Below are positions 14,605 through 21,872 of a stretch of 62,780 nt of DNA, in pieces (the first letter of the stretch is position 1; each line of letters starts with the position of its first letter). This DNA is from a virus, in the IMG/VR virus record IMGVR_UViG_3300036828_000344, positions 1-62,780 of that record; one strand, written 5' to 3'. Below the pieces are notes generated by a model. The model had not been told where the DNA came from and made no database searches. It was given only the letters and a program-made list of their open reading frames with translations. Both the position numbers and the translations under genes were made by a program.

Positions 14605-15102
14605 TCAGCGCTGCCAGTCGCTCTGCGACGGACGGTTGAAGCCCTCCGGCCAGTAGCGGTCGGCCGCCGCGCCTCCGGTCGGCAGGTGGTGAAGCCAGTT
14701 CGCCAGCTTCTGCTGCTCGGCCGGAGTCCGCTCGCCCGCATTCGCGGCCACGAGGTCAACGAGCCAGCGGGCCAGCTCCTGATTCGTGGAGCGCTTACCG
14801 GTCGGCTCGCTCGCGGCCGGAGCCGGGCCGCCGACCGGGATGGTCACGCAGGGCTTGAACTCCATCTCCTGCATCACATCGAATGAGCCCACGCCGTTCT
14901 CGGCCTCGTGCTCTTCCAGGATTCCGTTGTCCCAGTAGTCGTGGGCGAAGTCATACTGGCTCGCCCAGTCGGTCTTGCCGAATTCGACTTGATCCTGCTG
15001 GAAGTGGCCGGTGCGCCGCGTCCGGCTGTTCGGCCGGTGGTTGCACCCTACCGCGTGGATCTCCACGGTTCCGTCGCTCATGTTCCAGGCATTCAGCTTC
15101 AT
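14605..15102 (-). CDS. Protein with C-terminal module shared with 21873-22412
   Basis: 165 residues from ATG 15102 (GAGGACA before it; an upstream in-frame ATG at 15135 would include the leader motif). The N-terminal domain has WNMSDGTVEIHAVGC and acidic stretches. The last ~65 residues (LARWLVDLV...KLANWLHHLPTGGAAADRYWP) align with the end of the histone-H1-like protein at 21873, including the LPTGGAA and RYWP-F-RP-SDW positions. Function unknown; the shared module suggests a common partner or DNA target. Confidence 0.65.
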   Translation of the reverse strand: MKLNAWNMSDGTVEIHAVGCNHRPNSRTRRTGHFQQDQVEFGKTDWASQYDFAHDYWDNGILEEHEAENGVGSFDVMQEMEFKPCVTIPVGGPAPAASEPTGKRSTNQELARWLVDLVAANAGERTPAEQQKLANWLHHLPTGGAAADRYWPEGFNRPSQSDWQR

Positions 15103-15141
15103 TGTCCTCGCCTCGCTCGCCTTTCCTTCGCTCATACCACA

Positions 15142-15147
15142 AGTCTA
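15142..15147 (-). promoter_or_regulatory. Putative -10 element (TAGACT)
   Basis: GTACGGTAGACTTG on the minus strand about 40 bp before ATG 15102. The same hexamer occurs at 11568, 14090 and 20595. Confidence 0.45.
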
Positions 15148-15252
15148 CCGTACGTTTGCCATAAACGGAACGGTTTGGCAGAAAACTTTCAGGTGAATGC
15201 AGAACGGACTGCAGCAGGAAATATAATTCGAACAAGCTTACAGAGCTGGTGC

Positions 15253-15666
15253 TCAGTCTTTCTTCGCGCGGAGCGTACCATCCTGCACGTTCCACTCAAG
15301 CTCCACGCCCTCATCCGCGAGGGTATCGGCTGCCTGGTTCATCTGGTCTTGCTCTGGCAGCACAGGCAGCTCGCCCGGCTTGCCGAACTGGATGCCGGAC
15401 GTATCCACGCCCTGCGCCCGGAGGGCTCCGGTGATGGCTGCCTGTGACCGTCGCCTCTGCCACCGGAAGGTGGAAATGGTGAACGCGACTACTCCGGCCG
15501 TACCGGCGATGATGCCGACTGCGATCAGCATGTAGATCAGCGTCTGGATGATGACCTCATGGTAGATGTAGATCATGATGCCAGCTGCGATCAGCATGAT
15601 GAGGACGGCTAGTGCTGGGGACATCTGTGCGCGGCTCGCGCTCCGCTCCATCCATCGCCTAATCAT
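15253..15666 (-). CDS. Two-helix membrane protein, 137 aa
   Basis: ATG 15666 overlaps the FtsK-like stop (ATGA). Two membrane helices (ALAVLIMLIAAGIMIYIYH and TLIYMLIAVGIIAGTAGVVAF) with a basic cytoplasmic turn and an acidic soluble tail. Last gene of the SpdB/TraB-like operon; probably an accessory membrane partner. The 15170-15252 stretch downstream holds no gene. Confidence 0.65.
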   Translation of the reverse strand: MIRRWMERSASRAQMSPALAVLIMLIAAGIMIYIYHEVIIQTLIYMLIAVGIIAGTAGVVAFTISTFRWQRRRSQAAITGALRAQGVDTSGIQFGKPGELPVLPEQDQMNQAADTLADEGVELEWNVQDGTLRAKKD

Positions 15667-17336
15667 GCCGCCAGTCCTTTCCGGTTCACCAGCGCGTAGT
15701 CGTGTAGCCACTGCTCGTCATCCATGAAGCCCTGCGTCCAGGTTCGCTTGTTGCCCTGGCACACTAGTATCTTACCCGGTCCTTCCAGACATTCCTCGCC
15801 AGGCGAGCCGATTGTGCGGATGAACTGGTTGGGCTGGAAGCCAGCTGCGCAGAACGCGCTGAACGCGAACTTGAGGGACTGGCCTCCCATCGCCCGGTCG
15901 GTCAGATCCTGGAACATGAACTCACCGAACATGTTGGCCTGCCGGCCCTGCTGGAGTAGCGGTGCGATTGCCTCAGCCCACACAGACGGGCTCGCGCTCG
16001 ATTCGCCAAGAGTCTTGGTCCAGTAGTTCTTGAGCTTGCCGCCGAGGTGGTTGCCCTCATCACAGAAGATCCAGATGTCACCGAAATCAGACAGATGCTT
16101 CCGCCGCTCGCGGACGGCCGTGTACCTTTCCTCCAGGATACCGTTGAGCTTGTAGAAGATATCCCAGATCTTATCCATCTCCGTCACCGGATTGTCGAAG
16201 ATATGGACGCCGGGAATCCCGTGGAGAGCTTCAAAGCTGACCTGCTTGGTGTCGATGCAGTATATCTGGGCCGCTGGATCCTTGTGAGCGATCTGCGCGA
16301 CCTTTACCATGAAGCTCATCGACTTGCCCGTGCCGGAGCCCATGAACCTGCACCACCATGGGAGGTCTCCGTTGTGGCTCTGCACGTACACCGAACCTTC
16401 AGCCCGGACGCCTAGCCCGGTCTCCCGTGCTCCGAGAGCCTGGATGGCCGGGAGGTAGTCGCGGAGCCGCACCATGCTCGGCAGCTTGGGGATGATGACC
16501 GGTATCCAGGCGAGCGAGCGCGGGCTGACGGTAGTGTTCCAGCTGAAGCGAACCTTGCCGATCGTATGTGCCTCAATGATCTCCTGGATTGACTCGCGGT
16601 CGCGCACCAGGGCCGCAAACGTATCCGGTAGCCGTAGCTCGCCGCGCTCCGGGCTCATCTTTAGCAGGCTCATTGCCTCGGCCGAGGAACAGCCCATCTT
16701 GCTCGCGAGTAGCGAAGCCAGGACGTTCTTGGGGATGCCTTCCAGCTGTGGCTTCTCTTCCTCAACGAGAATCGGCCTCGTGCCGACCGTCATTGCGTCG
16801 GCTCCAAACACCCGCTTGGCGACCTGCGTCTGCGCCATGGCCGGCGCATGGACCGGATGAGTCTTGCGGTAGCTCGCGCGAGCCCGGATAATCCAGATCG
16901 CGAGCCGGAGCATAACCAGGCAGAAGATCAGGATGACTATGGCGCGGATCGTATCGGCCGGAGCGAACGCCAGGCAGCTTAGCAGGACCAGGACGGTGAA
17001 GACAGCCAGGTTGTTGCGGATGGCCCGGTAAAGTCGCGAGTGGGGCGTGAAGTAGACAAGTGTGCCTTCCGGAGTCGCTTTCTTGGTGCCTCCGGCCGCA
17101 GACCGGAGTCGCCTCTCATCGCCAAAAGACTTCTCTGGATGGAAGTGTGCGCCCGTGTGGAACCGTACCAGTACGCGGTGGATCTTGCCGGGCCGTCCGG
17201 GATGTCGCCAGCCGAGGTATTCCTGACCGTAGCCGTTGAGGATCCACGCGGAAGCCGTGATAATGTACAGCCCAAAGTAGACCAGGAACGGTATCCACCA
17301 CTGTACGTGGAGGCCACGCAAGATCAGTCCGGTCAT
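15663..17336 (-). CDS. FtsK/SpoIIIE/TraB-like DNA translocase
   Basis: 557 residues. Two N-terminal hydrophobic regions (about 8-35 and 108-150) anchor it in the membrane. Walker A GSGTGKS lies near residue 333 and Walker B IWIFCDEGN near 420, followed by FMFQDLTDRA and a C-terminal sensor region. Family members pump double-stranded DNA; in Streptomyces plasmids a related protein (TraB) moves plasmid DNA between hyphae and recognises short direct repeats. At 557 residues it lacks an obvious separate winged-helix gamma domain. It is coupled to a DUF2637 protein upstream (TAATG), the partner seen on such plasmids. Confidence 0.85.
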   Translation of the reverse strand: MTGLILRGLHVQWWIPFLVYFGLYIITASAWILNGYGQEYLGWRHPGRPGKIHRVLVRFHTGAHFHPEKSFGDERRLRSAAGGTKKATPEGTLVYFTPHSRLYRAIRNNLAVFTVLVLLSCLAFAPADTIRAIVILIFCLVMLRLAIWIIRARASYRKTHPVHAPAMAQTQVAKRVFGADAMTVGTRPILVEEEKPQLEGIPKNVLASLLASKMGCSSAEAMSLLKMSPERGELRLPDTFAALVRDRESIQEIIEAHTIGKVRFSWNTTVSPRSLAWIPVIIPKLPSMVRLRDYLPAIQALGARETGLGVRAEGSVYVQSHNGDLPWWCRFMGSGTGKSMSFMVKVAQIAHKDPAAQIYCIDTKQVSFEALHGIPGVHIFDNPVTEMDKIWDIFYKLNGILEERYTAVRERRKHLSDFGDIWIFCDEGNHLGGKLKNYWTKTLGESSASPSVWAEAIAPLLQQGRQANMFGEFMFQDLTDRAMGGQSLKFAFSAFCAAGFQPNQFIRTIGSPGEECLEGPGKILVCQGNKRTWTQGFMDDEQWLHDYALVNRKGLAA

Positions 17337-18232
17337 TACCCACTCTTCTCATGAGCCTCGCGGTAGGCAGCCTTGACGTCATCCGGTAGCGGGCCGCGAC
17401 GGCCAACACGGCCACGGTACTCCGGACGGTCTAGCGCCCATTCACGAATGTGGATGTCTGGCTTGTGACGGCCTTCCCAGGTACCGTCACGTGGAGCGGC
17501 CTCGCGCCGGTCGCGGTGCTGCTTGAGAACTTCCGGAGGCGCGACCTCGGCCGTGCGTTCCTGGACCGGCTCTGCGCCGCTGCTGGCCGGCTCTGCGGGT
17601 GCGGGCTCGATACGCTCGCGGACGTTCCGGACGGCTCGCGCCTCGCGCTTGAATTCCTCAGCCAGCGTCAGCGCCACGATCTGGAGCGCAGATGAACGGG
17701 CCACGACAATGTCGCGGAGGTCGCGCAGTGTGGAGAGTGGGAACAGGATCCAGCGTATGATGCCGTACTTGGGCAGTGGCGATGGGTAGATGGAACCGGC
17801 TCGCGCTTGCGCCTTGCGCCGCTCATAGTGGATGTGAATGTCGTACAGGACGGCTGCTATGACGGGAAGGCTCGCCCACATTAGCCATGCGCCGGGAGGC
17901 TCGCCGGCCAGCCGGGCGTGGAAGGTCTGGAGGAATGCCGACACGAGCGCCAGACAGTTGACGAATATGCGCGGCTTGGAGCCAGACATTCCCTTCTGTG
18001 CATACTTTAGCGAGTAGTCGGCTCCGACCAGAGCCGCACCGTCAAAGCAGGTACTCATGAAGATCGCGATGTATGGCGGCACGCCAAAGTGGCGCGCGAC
18101 CCAGAAAAGCGAGTAAGCGCTCACGCCGAGAATTGGCACGAGTACGAGCAGCCAGATAAAGCGGGTGTAAGCTACCCGCGCGAACGCTGCCAGCCTACTC
18201 CGGTAAGAGCCGGTAGGCGTAGGATCGGACAT
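17336..18232 (-). CDS. DUF2637 (SpdB-like) membrane protein
   Basis: 298 residues. Four hydrophobic helices within the first ~140 residues (FIWLLVLVPILGVSAYSLFWVA; PYIAIFMSTCFDGAALVGADYSL; IFVNCLALVSAFLQTF; WLMWASLPVIAAVLYDIHI) match the DUF2637 family of Streptomyces plasmid spread proteins. A long charged cytoplasmic tail (Glu/Arg/Pro-rich) follows. SpdB proteins assist intramycelial plasmid spreading with TraB. In a phage genome this is unusual. Start ATG 18232. Confidence 0.8.
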   Translation of the reverse strand: MSDPTPTGSYRSRLAAFARVAYTRFIWLLVLVPILGVSAYSLFWVARHFGVPPYIAIFMSTCFDGAALVGADYSLKYAQKGMSGSKPRIFVNCLALVSAFLQTFHARLAGEPPGAWLMWASLPVIAAVLYDIHIHYERRKAQARAGSIYPSPLPKYGIIRWILFPLSTLRDLRDIVVARSSALQIVALTLAEEFKREARAVRNVRERIEPAPAEPASSGAEPVQERTAEVAPPEVLKQHRDRREAAPRDGTWEGRHKPDIHIREWALDRPEYRGRVGRRGPLPDDVKAAYREAHEKSG

Positions 18233-18269
18233 AAGCCCTCCAGTTTCTCCGCTTAGCTGGTGGGCTAGG

Positions 18270-18299
18270 CTCCACCGAGGACGGCCATTCTCGGTGGGG
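18270..18299 (-). terminator. Hairpin between the iterons and the SpdB-like gene
   Basis: CCACCGAG / CTCGGTGG arms, extended to 10 bp with one wobble, loop about 10 nt. Lies between the HTH gene and the SpdB-like gene; could end the regulator transcript or act as a leader structure. Confidence 0.5.
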
Positions 18300-18375
18300 C
18301 CGTAATAGCCCGTTATGGCAATGATACCCTCTTATCACTTACTTAGTCGAGCATCTTTCGCGGGCTCGCTTTCCG

Positions 18376-18473
18376 GTAGGCGTAAGCGGTAAGCGGTAAG
18401 CGTGGAAAGTACGCGGTTCGCGGTAAGCTGTAGGTGGTTTTAGAAAGCGCGAGCGAGTAAGCGGCCATAAGCG
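18376..18473. repeat. GTAAGCG iteron cluster upstream of the SpdB/TraB-like operon
   Basis: Three head-to-tail copies of the 7-mer GTAAGCG lie at 18382-18402, with further copies GTAAGC at 18423, GTAAGCG at 18457 and ATAAGCG at 18467, plus an overlapping GTAGGCG at 18376. All are in the same orientation, in non-coding DNA between the HTH regulator and the membrane/translocase operon. Short same-orientation repeats beside traB are the form of clt recognition sites on Streptomyces plasmids, and also of replication or partition iterons. Confidence 0.7.
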
Positions 18474-18474
18474 C

Positions 18475-18963
18475 TCAGCGGCCGGCATCCCGCAAAAATC
18501 GCCGGATCTGGCCCGGTAGCTCGCCAAGGATCACCCAGTCATCATCGGTGATGAGGTCGATGTAGGCCGGCTGCCCGACTAGCGTTGCCATGGCCATGAT
18601 GATGCCATGCGCGCTGTGGTCCTCGCCCTCGTGATCATTGCGCCGCTTCTGGCCGGTATCGCCGTCACCGTCAATGTCGCCACGAATCTCCGGCGAGTTG
18701 TAGACCGTATTGAAGTTGGGCAGCTGGTCATACGATAGGCCCAGCTTCTGGCCAACGGTATCCCAGCAGTTGAACATGTACCGGACGTGCGTATGGCTCT
18801 TGCCGATCTCGCGGCCTAGCTCGCGCCGTGACTTGCCTTCTGTGACCTCTTGCCAGATCAGCTCTGCGGCTGCCCAGCGGTGATAGCTGGTCACGTGTTC
18901 TTCGCCTTCAGCTATCGACTCGTGCTCGATGATCTCCGATACGCGGTCAAGTTTGGCGGCCAT
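18475..18963 (-). CDS. HTH DNA-binding protein (ParB/regulator-like)
   Basis: 162 residues. Residues about 42-65 (GKSRRELGREIGKSHTHVRYMF) form a helix-turn-helix of the sort found in ParB-like and plasmid regulator proteins. The middle is acidic (DIDGDGDTG) and the C-terminal ~50 residues are helical. It starts 10 bp from a perfect palindrome and ends next to the GTAAGCG repeats. Either could be its binding site, and the first suggests autoregulation. Confidence 0.7.
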   Translation of the reverse strand: MAAKLDRVSEIIEHESIAEGEEHVTSYHRWAAAELIWQEVTEGKSRRELGREIGKSHTHVRYMFNCWDTVGQKLGLSYDQLPNFNTVYNSPEIRGDIDGDGDTGQKRRNDHEGEDHSAHGIIMAMATLVGQPAYIDLITDDDWVILGELPGQIRRFLRDAGR

Positions 18964-18972
18964 TGTTGCCTC

Positions 18973-18992
18973 CCGGAAACTAGCGTTTCCGG
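18973..18992. promoter_or_regulatory. Palindromic operator between divergent genes
   Basis: Perfect 8-bp arms CCGGAAAC and GTTTCCGG around a TAGC spacer. It lies between the HTH gene start (18963, leftward) and the nuclease-like gene (19006, rightward), and touches the rightward -10 region. Position fits an operator bound by the HTH protein or another regulator. Confidence 0.65.
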
Positions 18993-18993
18993 C

Positions 18994-18999
18994 TAGTAT
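18994..18999 (+). promoter_or_regulatory. Putative -10 (TAGTAT) of a leaderless transcript
   Basis: The hexamer ends 6 bp before ATG 19006 and there is no SD. RNA starting at or next to the A of ATG would be leaderless, which is common in actinobacteria. Confidence 0.45.
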
Positions 19000-19005
19000 A
19001 GCTCT

Positions 19006-19542
19006 ATGACTATTAAGGCTATCGAGACGCGGTATGACGGATACAAGTTCCGGTCACGGCTGGAAGCACGCTGGGCTGTGTTCTTCAATGAGCTGAGGAT
19101 TGACTGGGAGTATGAGCCGGAGGGCTTTACGGTCGATACTCCGCGCGGCCGGATCAATTACCTGCCCGACTTCTGGCTAGGCACCGGGCAATGGGCCGAG
19201 GTCAAGGGATTTCTGGACCCTGCCGGAATGAGCCGTCTCTACGCGCTCGCCTGTGGGATGTCACTCTGCGGCTCCGGGCACGACCTCGTTGTGTTTGGCG
19301 ATGTGCCACGTCTCCACTCGATTGCCTGGCCGGTTCAGCTGCACTACCATCGACGGCTCTGGGGTGTGGCGTGGCGACCGGAGCCCGGCTGCCCCATGAA
19401 ACGGCCGCATGTCGCGATTGAGGACAGTTTTGAGACGGGGCAGCGCCTGACCGATGGGTTCCCGTTCGGCGTTCCCGACTGGGCGCAGGATGGCCTGCGC
19501 CGCGCTCGCGAGGCGCGGTTTGAATGGGGTGAGTCCGGATGA
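19006..19542 (+). CDS. PD-(D/E)XK nuclease-like protein
   Basis: 178 residues. YKFRSRLEARWAVFF near residue 12 supplies the Glu of motif I, YLPDFWLG near 50 the catalytic Asp, and WAEVKGF near 62 the E-x-K. This compact core is frequent in actinophage proteins with a restriction-endonuclease or resolvase-like fold. The role (repair, recombination, host takeover) is not readable. First of three rightward genes under the palindromic operator; probably leaderless. Confidence 0.7.
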   Translation: MTIKAIETRYDGYKFRSRLEARWAVFFNELRIDWEYEPEGFTVDTPRGRINYLPDFWLGTGQWAEVKGFLDPAGMSRLYALACGMSLCGSGHDLVVFGDVPRLHSIAWPVQLHYHRRLWGVAWRPEPGCPMKRPHVAIEDSFETGQRLTDGFPFGVPDWAQDGLRRAREARFEWGESG

Positions 19543-19634
19543 TGGGCTTGTGGGAAGGTCTCGCTACGGCCGGAATCGCCATCTGCGTTATCGTCGTGGC
19601 GCTGATCCTGGCGTTCTGGAGGACACAGCCATGA
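19539..19634 (+). CDS. Tiny single-pass membrane peptide, 31 aa
   Basis: ATG 19539 overlaps the nuclease stop (ATGA). It is almost entirely one membrane helix (GIAICVIVVALILAFW). Its stop overlaps the next ATG. Function unknown. Confidence 0.55.
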   Translation: MMGLWEGLATAGIAICVIVVALILAFWRTQP

Positions 19635-19804
19635 CTGTTCCGGGCGATGGCGTGGCCGAGGAAGGCGAGCCGGAGCGCGCGACCGATGGGCTTATCTTCC
19701 ATCCGGCCGACTCGATACGCAAGCTGTACCTGTGCCCGGAATGCGATGATGAGTACGTGGACGCGGCCTCGCTCGGCGCACATCGGCTCCGCGACCACGC
19801 CTAG
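19631..19804 (+). CDS. C2H2 zinc-finger protein, 57 aa
   Basis: Starts at ATG 19631 (ATGA overlap). The C-terminal half YLCPECDDEYVDAASLGAHRLRDH is a classical single C2H2 finger. The N-terminal half is acidic. Small actinobacterial phage zinc fingers may bind DNA; no target known. Confidence 0.65.
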   Translation: MTVPGDGVAEEGEPERATDGLIFHPADSIRKLYLCPECDDEYVDAASLGAHRLRDHA

Positions 19805-19811
19805 GAAAGCC

Positions 19812-19846
19812 AGAGAGCCCGGAGTCACTTCATCTCCGGGCTCTCT
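19812..19846. terminator. Bidirectional terminator hairpin
   Basis: AGAGAGCCCGGAG / CTCCGGGCTCTCT, perfect 13-bp stem with a 9-nt loop. It lies between the rightward 19006-19804 unit and the leftward 19891 gene, so it can serve both. Member of the recurrent AGCCCGG family. Confidence 0.85.
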
Positions 19847-19890
19847 TGCCCCAGTCCGGCCGGGCCGCGTGGCCTCCTGGGAGCTATGGG

Positions 19891-19980
19891 CTATCTGGTA
19901 ACCTTCCTGAATGGGTTGCCGCACGTGCAGAAGTGAATCCACCGTTTGCAGATGATGCACCTTTCGATTTTGTTACGCAT
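19891..19980 (-). CDS. Tiny Cys-rich peptide, 29 aa
   Basis: ATG 19980 with a very strong SD (GAGGAGGTGAG). Sequence MRNKIERCIICKRW...HFCTCGN has four cysteines in CxxC and CxC arrangement, a probable zinc ribbon. Last gene of the 20471-19891 operon. Confidence 0.55.
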   Translation of the reverse strand: MRNKIERCIICKRWIHFCTCGNPFRKVTR

Positions 19981-19993
19981 TTTTCTCACCTCC

Positions 19994-20125
19994 TCAGATT
20001 ATCGCGCTTGCGCGGAGGTCGATGAACATGTCAAGTAGGTGCTCCATGAAATGGAGAGCGTGCCCGCCGCAGTGCTGCAGGAGCCGGTAGAAAAACTGGA
20101 ATACGTCCCAGACCTCGGATATCAC
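19994..20125 (-). CDS. Small His/Phe-rich peptide, 43 aa
   Basis: GTG 20125 overlaps the preceding stop (GTGA), with GGAAGGCGAG upstream. Amphipathic, with FQFFYRLLQHCGGHALHFMEHLLDMFIDL. Possibly membrane associated; unknown. Confidence 0.5.
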   Translation of the reverse strand: MISEVWDVFQFFYRLLQHCGGHALHFMEHLLDMFIDLRASAII

Positions 20126-20271
20126 TTGACTCGCCTTCCGTTCCGGATCTGACCCTTGACCTGCGGCCGGAGTATCTTGCGGAGCTTACGCTGGATCTTG
20201 CGCTTGAGGTTCTGCGCTCCGACCGTCAGGAGCGCGCCGGCCACGAGGCCGACAACGAACACACCGGTCAT
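20122..20271 (-). CDS. Small membrane protein with basic tail, 49 aa
   Basis: ATG 20271 overlaps the upstream stop. One short N-terminal membrane helix (GVFVVGLVAGALLTVG) and a strongly basic C-terminus (LKRKIQRKLRKILRPQ). Unknown. Confidence 0.55.
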   Translation of the reverse strand: MTGVFVVGLVAGALLTVGAQNLKRKIQRKLRKILRPQVKGQIRNGRRVK

Positions 20272-20471
20272 ACCGGCACCACCTCCACGAGCGCGAGCTT
20301 CATGACCGGCACAAGGTCGGCTCCACGACGCCGCGCAGATTCGGGAGACGGAGCCCTAACGGTGATCTCGGCCGACCGGAACTTTGAGTGATCGCAGACC
20401 GGAGCGAACTTCAGAACGTACTCGTGAAGCTCGATATTCGGGACCACGCACCCGTCCTCGTGAAACATCAT
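20268..20471 (-). CDS. Hypothetical protein, 67 aa
   Basis: ATG 20471, preceded by GAAAGGCGAGAAA. Beta-rich (HEYVLKFAPVCDHSKFRSAEITVRAP), perhaps a small two-sheet domain. First gene of a four-gene operon of tiny proteins. The promoter may include TAGACT at 20595-20600. Confidence 0.6.
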   Translation of the reverse strand: MMFHEDGCVVPNIELHEYVLKFAPVCDHSKFRSAEITVRAPSPESARRRGADLVPVMKLALVEVVPV

Positions 20472-20628
20472 TTTCTCGCCTTTCGCCTGGGGCTGGCCCG
20501 GTGCCGCTGCCCTTGCCTTTAGCATGTCCGCAGAATTCGCCGCTTCCGGCCTACCGGGCCAACTACTACAATAGTACCGCGCAGGGCCGACCGGAGTCTA
20601 CCCCACGCGGTACTTTTCTTGTGGTTTT

Positions 20629-20754
20629 TTACCGGCTGAGCCGGTCGGTGTCGGGCCACGCGCTCAGGAGCTTGTAGCCCAGATTCTCGGTGCCGGCCTG
20701 CCTGACGTCGAGATCACCGCCGAAGCAGCTGGCACCCTGGGAATTGAAATCCAT
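20629..20754 (-). CDS. Small protein, 41 aa
   Basis: ATG 20754 with GGGAGGTGAAC upstream. Sequence MDFNSQGASCFGGDLDVRQAGTENLGY ends in a hairpin-forming segment (ACCGGC/GCCGGT). Unknown function. Confidence 0.5.
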   Translation of the reverse strand: MDFNSQGASCFGGDLDVRQAGTENLGYKLLSAWPDTDRLSR

Positions 20755-20810
20755 GTTCACCTCCCATCCATCCTGTCGCTAGCTCCGGAGGCGAATGCCG
20801 CCAGAGACGT

Positions 20811-21293
20811 TCAGCCGCCGATGAAGCCGACCTGGCCAGCCGGGCCGTCCAGGACGAGGAAGTTGCCCGACATGTGGGCGGTCACGCCGGAGCCGAATGA
20901 GCCTGAGTTCGCGAGCGGTAGGATGGCACCGATCATGGTACGGCCGGAGTCGGTCAGCTGGACCACGCCTTCGCCGGTCTTGCCGTGCGTGCCGGCAGCG
21001 ATCGCAACAACGTACGGCTCCAGCATCTTGCCGGAACTGTCGTTGAAGTCGCCTGCGGCCTTCATCTGCACAGCCGTCAGCGTCTGCGTGACGGAGTAGC
21101 CGTCAGCCGTTAGGACGCTGGCCGGGCTCGCCGGAGCGGAAGCCGTGAACGGGCCGACCGAGAGCGCGGCGCAGACGGCCACAGCCAGCCCCAGGAGGGC
21201 CGTAACGACCGCAGCGAGGATAGCGGGCCGGAGGTAGCGCGAGCGCTTAGCGGTGGTGGGCTCCTGGGCCGTGGTGGGGATAACGTAAGACAT
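20811..21293 (-). CDS. Membrane-anchored extracytoplasmic protein, 160 aa
   Basis: Residues about 24-47 (PAILAAVVTALLGLAVAVCAALSV) form one membrane segment after a basic N-terminus. The ~110-residue remainder is Gly/Ser/Ala-rich and probably lies outside the cell. Could be an exported or superinfection-related protein; no family recognised. Leader GAAAGGCGAGAACACC. Confidence 0.6.
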   Translation of the reverse strand: MSYVIPTTAQEPTTAKRSRYLRPAILAAVVTALLGLAVAVCAALSVGPFTASAPASPASVLTADGYSVTQTLTAVQMKAAGDFNDSSGKMLEPYVVAIAAGTHGKTGEGVVQLTDSGRTMIGAILPLANSGSFGSGVTAHMSGNFLVLDGPAGQVGFIGG

Positions 21294-21348
21294 GGTGTTC
21301 TCGCCTTTCAGGGCATAGTAGACGTACCGGACGGTACGCCTAGCCGGA

Positions 21349-21365
21349 GCCGGTCGGAGACCGGC
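21349..21365 (-). terminator. Hairpin after the 139-aa gene
   Basis: GCCGGTC GGA GACCGGC, 7-bp stem with a 3-nt loop, 21 bp beyond the leftward stop at 21387. Confidence 0.55.
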
Positions 21366-21386
21366 ACCAGCCAGGCAGGCCGTGCC

Positions 21387-21806
21387 TTAATCCTGAACCT
21401 TGAATGTGATCCGGGCTATGTCGGCTGCTGTGCCCATACGGGCCAGAGCCGATTCCGCGAGCTGCTTGCGTGCCTCGTTGGGCACGACGATTGTGTGAGG
21501 CTCGCCGGAGTCGATTGCTTCCCGGATGATGCGGGGAAGTTCGGTTGTCCAGTCGCCTCCGTGCGGGTAGTTGCAGGGCTCCGCGAGGTCGGGCAGGCCG
21601 TGCTCGTCGCAGCGGTACCGGAGCGGAGTCCTGGCTGCCTCGCGGAGCGCAGCTGCCTCGTGCGCGAAGTAGGCTGCGAGCGTGGCCCTAACGTGCTGCT
21701 CGAATTTCGCCGGATTGACACAGTCCATGCCGCGCATGATGAGCGGAGTCAGCTCGCTCGCGGACACATCGGCATCCTGCCAGTCCTGCATCGTAGGTGT
21801 TGCCAT
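21387..21806 (-). CDS. Hypothetical protein, 139 aa
   Basis: Helical N-terminal half (ATLAAYFAHEAAALREAARTPL), a CDEHG / CNYPHGG pair that may bind metal, and a C-terminal helix pair. Standard GAAAGGCGAG leader. Unknown. Confidence 0.6.
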   Translation of the reverse strand: MATPTMQDWQDADVSASELTPLIMRGMDCVNPAKFEQHVRATLAAYFAHEAAALREAARTPLRYRCDEHGLPDLAEPCNYPHGGDWTTELPRIIREAIDSGEPHTIVVPNEARKQLAESALARMGTAADIARITFKVQD

Positions 21807-21833
21807 GATCTCGCCTTTCGCTAGAGCGTACTG

Positions 21834-21859
21834 CTGCCGGGCTCCGGAGAGCCCGGCAG
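21834..21859 (-). terminator. Terminator hairpin after the histone-like gene
   Basis: CTGCCGGGCTC CGGA GAGCCCGGCAG, perfect 11-bp stem with a tetraloop, 13 bp after the stop at 21873. Confidence 0.8.
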
Positions 21860-21872
21860 TCTGATCGGCTTC

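Noticed and set aside
18339-18527. Leftward 62-codon frame across the GTAAGCG repeats
   Set aside because: It overlaps the end of the HTH gene in another frame and translates the repeats; no SD.
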